This document shows, in pieces, positions 1 through 5,110 of a stretch of 5,482 nt of DNA (position 1 is the first letter of the stretch; each line of letters opens with the position of its first letter). A program made the translations under genes and the position numbers. Under the pieces are notes generated by a model. The model worked only from the letters and a program-made list of their open reading frames with translations. It made no database searches and was not told the origin of the DNA. The DNA comes from Bacteroidota bacterium (GTDB taxonomy: Bacteria; Bacteroidota; Bacteroidia; UBA8524). The stretch is taken from NCBI GenBank assembly GCA_003531115.1, contig DQHT01000037.1:1-5482 (forward strand). The letters are read 5' to 3'.

Positions 1-1
1 T

Positions 2-931
2 ATAAGCGCCCAGGCAACTGACTTTGACCATTTTTTCGCGCTATCTTCAGTGCATAAAGACAGTGCGTTTTTATCCCGATTTAGATTTAGTGGTAAGGAC
101 ACTGGGATTTTAATGGACAAAAAGATCGACCTGTCAACATACTTGGGCCTTTTCCATGACACCCTATCTGAACGGTACGGACTTGATAAAAACGATAAAT
201 TCTACGAAGAAGATTTCTCCTATTTGATCAGTTCCCTGGATATCCGCTTTTTCCTAAGCTCTGGAAAGGATGGATTAATTTTAATCGCGCTTCAAAATCC
301 TTTAGACCGAGCGTTGGAGTACAGAACTCGTGATAATACAATTCTTTGGGTTGAATTGGATAGGGAATTAAAACCGCAGAAAGTTCTGTTTCCTGATGCG
401 GGGGAAGTCGAATTTTTTACTTCCCATATGAGCGCAGCCACACATCATATGCTGCCTGATAGCAGTATCCTGATCAGTAACTTCACCATTCATAATACCC
501 AACTGGTCTTGAAGAATGAAAAGCGGCTTATGTATTTTGAAATCAATGACCCCTGTGTGTTTCATAAACATGACCCGGCAACCGGACAGACTCATTGTTT
601 TTATAGTTCGGAAGAACTTGATTCTAATGAGGATTTGCGGATTAATGCATATGCAACAGAAATGAATAATAGCCTGGTTGAAGAAGGTTATTGGCCGGAG
701 TTTATATTTAAGAATAATATGTTTCTCGTTAAGCGTCCTGAGGGGTTTGAGAATTATGAGCGGCATATTTCAAATATGCTCACGGTGAATCTGCATAATG
801 GAGAATCAACCTCGTTTTCATTCGAAAAGCATGTTTCGGTTCTCAGCTTTTTACCTACCAATAATGGGATATGGCTGGTGATGGATGATCCTGAAGGAGG
901 GAGTCGGCTTTGTTTTTATCGGTTCAACTAG
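2..931 (+). CDS. Uncharacterised protein, 5' end outside window
   Basis: The frame ending at the TAG at 929-931 has no stop back to the left edge, so the window holds the last 309 codons of a longer gene; the GTG at 50 and the ATG at 113 are internal possibilities but nothing singles them out as starts. I do not recognise the family. The visible protein is soluble-looking, without membrane helices, and rich in short alternating hydrophobic stretches with aromatic residues and turns (for example GLILIALQNP, ILWVELDREL, GIWLVMDDPEGG, LCFYRFN at the end). This pattern would suit a beta-rich fold such as a beta-propeller, but that is inference from composition only. There are only a few cysteines and no recognisable catalytic motif. 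Codon use is ordinary for the window. A degenerate CAGAACC array starts 13 bp after the stop, and no T-tract terminator follows. Coding status is fairly safe; function is unknown. Confidence 0.8.
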   Translation: MSAQATDFDHFFALSSVHKDSAFLSRFRFSGKDTGILMDKKIDLSTYLGLFHDTLSERYGLDKNDKFYEEDFSYLISSLDIRFFLSSGKDGLILIALQNPLDRALEYRTRDNTILWVELDRELKPQKVLFPDAGEVEFFTSHMSAATHHMLPDSSILISNFTIHNTQLVLKNEKRLMYFEINDPCVFHKHDPATGQTHCFYSSEELDSNEDLRINAYATEMNNSLVEEGYWPEFIFKNNMFLVKRPEGFENYERHISNMLTVNLHNGESTSFSFEKHVSVLSFLPTNNGIWLVMDDPEGGSRLCFYRFN

Positions 932-944
932 ATCTTTGTCCTGC

Positions 945-979
945 CAGAACCCAGAACCTGATACCCAAAACCTACCTTC
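945..979. repeat. Degenerate 7-bp array (CAGAACC), copy 1
   Basis: Two perfect heptamers CAGAACC (945-951, 952-958) are followed by TGATACC and CAAAACC and then TACCTTC, so ACC recurs at a 7-bp period. It lies in the 155-bp gap between the first gene and the T9SS gene. A second array with the same order (CAGAACC units, then diverged units ending in ACC, then ACCTTC) lies at 5011-5052. The rest of this gap holds a tight inverted repeat, CATTTA-GG-TAAATG (979-992), and a C-rich stretch near 1030-1055; I see no clear promoter. Confidence 0.6.
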
Positions 980-1086
980 ATTTAGGTAAATGATCCTTCA
1001 TCAAGCGTGTTTCGTAAGGCTTCGGCGGGCACCACCCAACCCTCCCCCCAATTCCCGCGTATATAGCAGTACAAACCAAAGAAATT

Positions 1087-2796
1087 ATGAAAAGACTTCT
1101 TACCAATCTTTTGCTGCTATCTATACTTATAACGGGAATAGAAAAGCTTTATGCTCAAACGAATGTGCCTGCGCTGATTACTTCAAATCAGGTTTGGGAC
1201 ATTAGCGGTAGTCCTTATCTCATCAACCAGAATACCTATATCGACAGCGGTATTTATGTGAAGGTTATGCCTGGTGTTCAGGTTCTTGCACAAAGTAATA
1301 CCATTAATTTACAGGTTGATGGAGAACTGCAATTTCTGGGAACCTACGATTCGACCATCCTCATTGATCAGTTACAGATCAAGTATTACCAGGATGCAAT
1401 TTCATACGACAGTGCTTCCGGAACAGGGGCCTATTTTAAATATTGTGTGATCACGACTCCCGGGGTCGGAAAACAGGTCATTGCCATCAATGGCCAAAGC
1501 GTGCGAATAGAATCCTGTACGTTCGTGAATACCTACTACAGCATTTATGTGATGTCAAGTTCGCAGGATACACCACGTGTGGATATACTCAATTGCACGT
1601 TCAACGACAATACCGGGATGATGTACCCGATGTACTCAGGTGGCTTTAGTACAGATATATTCATCATCGGAAATACCTTCAATAACTACGGAAAAGGAGG
1701 AGGGATGTATGTATATGGAAGACAGGTGACGATATTGAATAACACCTTTAACGGTCAAAATAAAATCTTTGTTTCTGCAAGAAGCTCAAATATCAGTTGC
1801 AATGACTTTATCAACCTAAGATCAGGTTTGGAATTGAATCTCTATGCGCAAGACACCTCAAGCACATTTATTTTTACCCATAATACCCTGGATAGCACGG
1901 GTAGCACCATGCTCAACGATCCGATGCTCAAAGTTAACAGACTCTACAATCTGAATCAATCACGATTTAATAATAATAATTTTCTCACCCAGATTGGACT
2001 TGGTGTAAAGGTTTTACTAAGTGGTGTAAACCCGAACCCTACATCCTCTGAGTCGGTCAACTTTAAATACAATTATTGGGTGACAACCGACTCGGCTACC
2101 ATCGATACAGCGATCAAAGATTATGCGGATGATATTAACATTTTTGGAAGAGCTGATTTCTCCGGATTCCTCAGTAATCCGGATTCAACTTGCAATGATA
2201 GCACCGGTTCCAGTTGCCATGCTTCTTATTATGTGGCCATCGACACAAACAGCCCATTTAACCTTTATGTGATTAATAATAGTACAGGAACAACCTCAAA
2301 CACAAGCTACACCTGGGATTTCGGGGATGGATACACATCGAATAGCCAGAACCCGTCACATACCTACAATGATTTCGGAAAATTTTATTTATGCGTAACG
2401 CTTTACAATGCTTCTGAAAATTGTTCAAGTACATATTGCGACAGCATCGGGCTCGACAGCAACGGCATGCTTCTGAAAACAGGTGGGTTTACCATCCAGG
2501 TTTTGGACGAATCGGAAGTGAATAGCATCAAAGGTCCGGACCATTTTGAGGATGTCCGCGTATACCCTAATCCAACTGGAGGTGTGCTGATTATCGCCAT
2601 GGATGATGAGGGCCAGGAACCGGTGTATGTGAGGGTCATTGACCTGGCCGGTCGTGTTGTTCTTGAAACCCGATCCACAAATTCGGGTGGACAGAACATT
2701 GTGATCGATCTATCCACACTCGGGGAAGGACTTTACCTGTTGAACCTGCAAAAAGACCAGAGTATATACACTACGAAAATTGTAGTTAACAGGTAA
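1087..2796 (+). CDS. Secreted beta-helix protein with PKD and T9SS type A sorting domain
   Basis: The 569-residue product begins with a signal peptide (residues 1-23, MKR followed by a leucine-rich core, likely cleaved after LYA). Residues about 115-335 show a ladder of parallel beta-helix turns marked by Asn-x-Phe-like motifs: SCTFVN, NCTFND, GNTFNN, NNTFNG, CNDFIN, HNTLDS, NNNFL, then KYNYW, spaced roughly 20-31 residues apart. Residues about 380-455 form a PKD domain with the hallmark WDFGDG (410-415) and SHTY. From about 489 to the end is a T9SS type A sorting domain: VYPNPTGG, then VRVIDLAGRVV, LSTLGEGLYLL and a terminal TKIVVNR. Export is expected through Sec, then type IX secretion across the outer membrane, with removal of the tail and attachment to the surface or release. 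The ligand or substrate is unknown; beta-helices of this type often bind or cleave polysaccharide, but no catalytic residues can be named. The ATG is chosen because it gives an intact signal peptide; no Shine-Dalgarno is evident. The strong terminator at 2804 ends the unit. Confidence 0.95.
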   Translation: MKRLLTNLLLLSILITGIEKLYAQTNVPALITSNQVWDISGSPYLINQNTYIDSGIYVKVMPGVQVLAQSNTINLQVDGELQFLGTYDSTILIDQLQIKYYQDAISYDSASGTGAYFKYCVITTPGVGKQVIAINGQSVRIESCTFVNTYYSIYVMSSSQDTPRVDILNCTFNDNTGMMYPMYSGGFSTDIFIIGNTFNNYGKGGGMYVYGRQVTILNNTFNGQNKIFVSARSSNISCNDFINLRSGLELNLYAQDTSSTFIFTHNTLDSTGSTMLNDPMLKVNRLYNLNQSRFNNNNFLTQIGLGVKVLLSGVNPNPTSSESVNFKYNYWVTTDSATIDTAIKDYADDINIFGRADFSGFLSNPDSTCNDSTGSSCHASYYVAIDTNSPFNLYVINNSTGTTSNTSYTWDFGDGYTSNSQNPSHTYNDFGKFYLCVTLYNASENCSSTYCDSIGLDSNGMLLKTGGFTIQVLDESEVNSIKGPDHFEDVRVYPNPTGGVLIIAMDDEGQEPVYVRVIDLAGRVVLETRSTNSGGQNIVIDLSTLGEGLYLLNLQKDQSIYTTKIVVNR

Positions 2797-2803
2797 TAGC
2801 AGA

Positions 2804-2850
2804 GGGAGCCTCTGTTTTCCATGTCGGAATTCGGAGGTTCCCCTTTTTTT
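2804..2850 (+). terminator. Intrinsic terminator after the T9SS gene
   Basis: An 11-bp stem, GGGAGCCTCTG (2804-2814) with CGGAGGTTCCC (2832-2842), pairs fully if two G-U pairs are allowed. One C follows and then seven T (2844-2850). The loop can form a second small stem, TTCC with GGAA. It starts 8 bp after the stop of the T9SS gene and insulates it from the sigma factor operon. Confidence 0.88.
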
Positions 2851-2855
2851 GTACT

Positions 2856-2863
2856 TAAATTTG
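2856..2863 (+). promoter_or_regulatory. Candidate Bacteroidota -7 promoter element
   Basis: TAAATTTG matches the Bacteroidota housekeeping -7 consensus TAnnTTTG exactly and lies between the terminator and the sigma factor gene, where a promoter is needed. No convincing -33 TTTG lies at the usual distance upstream, because that space is taken by the terminator stem. If it is real, transcription would begin near 2869-2872, which bears on the start codon of the next gene. Confidence 0.35.
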
Positions 2864-2867
2864 ATCT

Positions 2868-3563
2868 GTGAGTCCGGAATTATCTATAGAAGGCGTACCA
2901 AATCAGGGTATCAATCCGGAAAGGGATTTCCAGCGAACAGAAATTAATAACCAATCCTTAAGCAGGGGGCAGGGTGAGAACCAAGTCCTTTTTCGCGTGA
3001 CAGAAAAAGAACTGATAGCAGGGTGTATCAATAACGACAGGCTTTGTCAGAGTGAATTGTACAAACGTTACTTTTCCATGATGAGTGGCGTGGCTATGCG
3101 TTATTGCCGTTCGGAAGAGGATATCGTGCAGGCAGTGAATTATGGATTTTTAAAAGTGCTCCAGAACATGGCCAAATACAAAGGTGATTTTTCACTGGCT
3201 ACCTGGATAAGGACCATTTTGGTTCACCACCTCATTGATGAGTACCGCAAATCTATCAAAGAAATTCAGAATGTGCGTCTCGAGGATGCCGATTTACCCG
3301 AGGCAGCCACTGAAATTAACCTGGCCGAATATCATTTTTCGGATATGCAACTCCGCCATATGTTAAATCAACTGCCCGATGCCACACGAACGGTATTTAA
3401 TCTTTTTGCTATGGAAGGGTATAAACATGCTGAAATCAGTAAGATCATGGCCATTTCAGAAGGGACAAGTAAGTGGCATGTAAGTGAAGCAAGAAAGAGG
3501 CTGGCAGAAATGTTAAGGAAGTCAACCGGGGAAGAATATAAAAAGAAAGGAACACGTGTATGA
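2868..3563 (+). CDS. ECF-type RNA polymerase sigma factor
   Basis: The product is a sigma-70 family, extracytoplasmic-function sigma factor that would direct RNA polymerase to a small stress or envelope regulon. In the 231-residue reading, residues about 46-130 are region 2 (KELIAGCINNDRLCQSELY start, then MRYCRSEEDIVQ, YGFLKVLQNM, ATWIRTILVHHLIDEYRK), and residues about 160-216 are region 4, with LNQLPDATRTVFNLFAMEGY and the helix-turn-helix HAEISKIMAISEGTSKWHVS. Regions 1.1 and 3 are absent, as expected. A TGA at 2862-2864 caps the frame, leaving GTG 2868 or GTG 2997 as starts. The latter gives VTEKELIAGC at the N-terminus and 188 residues, closer to normal ECF length; the extra 43 residues look unconserved. 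The longer form is listed, the shorter may be correct. The stop overlaps the next start as ATGA, so the downstream membrane protein is probably its cognate anti-sigma factor. Confidence 0.93.
   Translation: MSPELSIEGVPNQGINPERDFQRTEINNQSLSRGQGENQVLFRVTEKELIAGCINNDRLCQSELYKRYFSMMSGVAMRYCRSEEDIVQAVNYGFLKVLQNMAKYKGDFSLATWIRTILVHHLIDEYRKSIKEIQNVRLEDADLPEAATEINLAEYHFSDMQLRHMLNQLPDATRTVFNLFAMEGYKHAEISKIMAISEGTSKWHVSEARKRLAEMLRKSTGEEYKKKGTRV
3546..3552 (+). promoter_or_regulatory. Possible ribosome binding site for the anti-sigma/barrel gene
   Basis: AAAGGAA lies 7 bp before the ATG at 3560, inside the end of the sigma factor gene. It is the best Shine-Dalgarno-like sequence before any start in the window and supports the ATG within the ATGA overlap. 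Translational coupling would work with or without it. Confidence 0.4.
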
Positions 3564-5002
3564 GCAGGAAGAACGAAATCGACGAATTGTTTCGCAGCGC
3601 TTTAGGCGATAAGGGGATGAACTATGCTCCGGAATACTGGGAGCAAATGGAAACCCTGATCGCCAACAAAAGGAAAAAAGTGCTCAAAAGAGTAGCCTGG
3701 TTCAGCGCTATGAGCCTCCTTATCGTTATGCTTTTATTCCTGGCAGTTCCGCGGGAAATGGGGAGCGAGGAGCGGGCCTTCGGCCAAAGCGGGGGAGCGG
3801 AGGGAGCGGAAAATGGAGAGCGGACCTTTGGTCAGAGCGGGGAGCCGGTAAACGAGGGGACTTGGGGACTTGGAGACGAGGAGACGAGGGGATTAGGTGA
3901 TGAGGCGGATAGTCCGTTTGCTGAGCCTGTCGAAGTAAACGGACTGGGTGATGAGGAGACGAAATTAGCAGATGAATTACCAGCGACCGGGAGCGGAGAG
4001 CGAACCTTTAGTCAGAGCGGGGAAGCGGAGGGAGCGGAAATTGGAGAGCGGACCTTTGGTCAGAGCGTGGGAGCAGAGGGAGCGGAACCTATAGCTACCA
4101 TGGAGGGAAATGACGGCATTTCAGAATTTACAGAAACGCCACGCCGTGTCGGAGGGTCAATCCCCGGCATTTCCCCGGCGTCTTTGGAGACCCTTCTTAG
4201 TATCCCGGAAATTCCAAGCAGCCCGCTCAATGCTCAAAATCCAACTAAAAATTTACGCCGCCTTCCTTCGTACACCCAATTGTACCTGGGGTCTTTTTTT
4301 AATTATGGATGGATAAAACATCGTTCTGATCCAGATATCAAACGGTGGAAAACCACAAATGAAAAAATCCAGCCTTATTTCCATTATGGACTGAATGCAC
4401 GCGTATCCCGGCGTGGGTTGAGTCTTTTGGTCGGGGCGGGAATGAGGCAATGGACGGAACGAACCAACTATAGCAGGGAAATAGATCATTATACATTTGA
4501 TTCCACATTAAAGCTTGTAAACAGGCAATTTATCCAGAGACCAGATGGCTCTTATGCGGCACTCCTTCGCTATGAAGTAGATACCACTTCGCATAGTACA
4601 AGTTCGGAAGTTATATGTCAGGATTGCCCCGTGAACTTCAGGTACCTCACTGTTCCGGTTGCCCTTCATTACGAATTTGGCCGGGGAAAATGGCTGGGAT
4701 TTACAGAAGCTGGGATGACATTTTCATTCCTGTCGGAAGCGAGCGGCGAATACAGTGTACAATGGTTGGATGAAACTGGAAGTAAGCCCGGAATGCAAAC
4801 AGACAAGTTATCGGGCAGGTATTTGTCCCCACTGGTTGTGCAGGCGGGATTAACAGCTGGGATCCTTTACCGGGTACATCCATTTGTTTCCGTTACAGGT
4901 CGGTTTTCCTACCAGCGTTCTCTTAATTCAATGATGACCAATTACAGGCATGAATCGGATTTTTTTGGAGTGGGAGTGGGCTTGGATTGGAAGTTGTTTT
5001 AG
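3560..5002 (+). CDS. Putative anti-sigma factor fused to outer-membrane beta-barrel
   Basis: The 480-residue product has four parts. Residues 1-43 are a charged cytoplasmic head (NEIDELFRSALGDKG, then APEYWEQMETLI, then KRKKVLKR), similar in style to N-termini of Bacteroidota proteins encoded after ECF sigma genes. Residues 44-64 are one hydrophobic helix (WFSAMSLLIVMLLFLAV) with basic residues before it, so N-in topology. Residues 65-234 are an acidic, Gly/Ser/Glu-rich linker built from repeats. Residues 237-480 read as a beta-barrel: amphipathic strands such as YLGSFFNYGW, LSLLVGAGMRQW, YLTVPVALHYEF, FVSVTGRFSYQ, FFGVGVGLDWKLF, with a terminal Phe typical of BAM substrates. The only cysteines are C353 and C356 (CQDC). 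The ATGA overlap with the sigma gene makes it the likely cognate regulator; the anti-sigma role is inferred from position and layout, not from a classical ZAS motif. It may otherwise be a membrane-anchored barrel-like protein with another role. Confidence 0.85.
   Translation: MSRKNEIDELFRSALGDKGMNYAPEYWEQMETLIANKRKKVLKRVAWFSAMSLLIVMLLFLAVPREMGSEERAFGQSGGAEGAENGERTFGQSGEPVNEGTWGLGDEETRGLGDEADSPFAEPVEVNGLGDEETKLADELPATGSGERTFSQSGEAEGAEIGERTFGQSVGAEGAEPIATMEGNDGISEFTETPRRVGGSIPGISPASLETLLSIPEIPSSPLNAQNPTKNLRRLPSYTQLYLGSFFNYGWIKHRSDPDIKRWKTTNEKIQPYFHYGLNARVSRRGLSLLVGAGMRQWTERTNYSREIDHYTFDSTLKLVNRQFIQRPDGSYAALLRYEVDTTSHSTSSEVICQDCPVNFRYLTVPVALHYEFGRGKWLGFTEAGMTFSFLSEASGEYSVQWLDETGSKPGMQTDKLSGRYLSPLVVQAGLTAGILYRVHPFVSVTGRFSYQRSLNSMMTNYRHESDFFGVGVGLDWKLF
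3770..3849 (+). repeat. 48-bp in-frame repeat, block 1 (units A1 and A2)
   Basis: Unit A1 (3770-3817) and the partial unit A2 (3818-3849) start with GAGCGG and are exactly 48 bp apart. They encode ERAFGQSGGAEGAENG and ERTFGQSGEP. Each holds a small hairpin: GGCC-TTC-GGCC in A1 (3775-3785) and GACC-TTT-GGTC in A2 (3823-3833). The block sits in the linker of the anti-sigma/barrel protein. Confidence 0.9.
3866..3961 (+). repeat. GLGDE-coding repeat (three units)
   Basis: Three purine-rich units encode GLGDEET (3866-3886), GLGDE (3890-3904) and GLGDEET (3941-3961). They are preceded by a duplicated GGGGACTT at 3856-3870. The third unit is separated from the second by the palindrome at 3911-3945. 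The units differ at third codon positions (CTT/TTA/CTG for Leu, GAC/GAT for Asp), so they are either old copies or kept at protein level. Confidence 0.75.
3911..3945. repeat. REP-like palindrome inside the coding sequence
   Basis: A perfect 9-bp inverted repeat, AGTCCGTTT (3911-3919) and AAACGGACT (3937-3945), encloses a core that reads ACTTCGACAGGCTCAG on the minus strand. That core matches the TTCGACAGGCTCAG palindromic repeat I know as abundant between genes in many bacterial genomes. Here it is read in frame as SPFAEPVEVNGL within the protein linker. Confidence 0.8.
3998..4093 (+). repeat. 48-bp in-frame repeat, block 2 (units A3 and A4)
   Basis: Units A3 (3998-4045) and A4 (4046-4093) repeat the layout of block 1, again exactly 48 bp apart, and encode ERTFSQSGEAEGAEIG and ERTFGQSVGAEGAEP. 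A4 keeps the GACC-TTT-GGTC hairpin (4051-4061), whereas A3 (AACC-TTT-AGTC) has lost two of its four pairs. The offset from A1 to A3 is 228 bp, a multiple of three. Confidence 0.9.
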
Positions 5003-5010
5003 GTTGAGAC

Positions 5011-5052
5011 CAGAACCCAGAACCCAGAACCCGAAACCCCTAACCCCACCTT
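5011..5052. repeat. 7-bp array (CAGAACC), copy 2, G-quadruplex capable
   Basis: Three perfect CAGAACC heptamers (5011-5031) are followed by CGAAACC, CCTAACC and then CCACCTT. The array starts 8 bp after the stop of the barrel gene, between two convergent genes. On the minus strand the G-runs (complement of 5016-5047) read GGGG, GGGG, GGG, GGG, GGG with 3-4 nt loops, fitting the G-quadruplex pattern. The remaining 58 bp before the minus-strand gene hold only a weak hairpin, TTCAG/CTGAA (5057-5072), without a T-tract. Confidence 0.75.
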
Positions 5053-5110
5053 CGCCTTCAGAAAACCCTGAAAACCTTAATGTTCACAAAAAGCTTCAGT
5101 TAGCACCCAA

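Noticed and set aside
368..766. 132-codon minus-strand open frame
   Set aside because: It lies wholly opposite the first gene, starts without any signal and has a Cys/Ile/His-heavy composition typical of an antisense shadow.
1025..1061. GCGGG/CCCGC pairing around the C-rich stretch before the T9SS gene
   Set aside because: Only five base pairs with a loop of more than 20 nt and no T-tract; not a credible terminator or regulatory hairpin.
990..1205. 71-codon plus-strand frame across the intergenic gap into the T9SS gene
   Set aside because: It overlaps the signal peptide region of a strongly supported gene in another frame and has a Pro/Arg/Asn-rich start from the C-rich gap.
2403..2717. 104-codon minus-strand open frame
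   Set aside because: It is antisense to the PKD and sorting domains; Ser/Thr/Pro-rich with no motif.
3770..4093. CRISPR-like array from regularly spaced 48-bp units
   Set aside because: The units abut without unique spacers, number only four in two blocks, and are in frame within a gene.
5057..5072. TTCAG/CTGAA hairpin as a bidirectional terminator
   Set aside because: The stem is only five base pairs and neither strand has a following T-tract.
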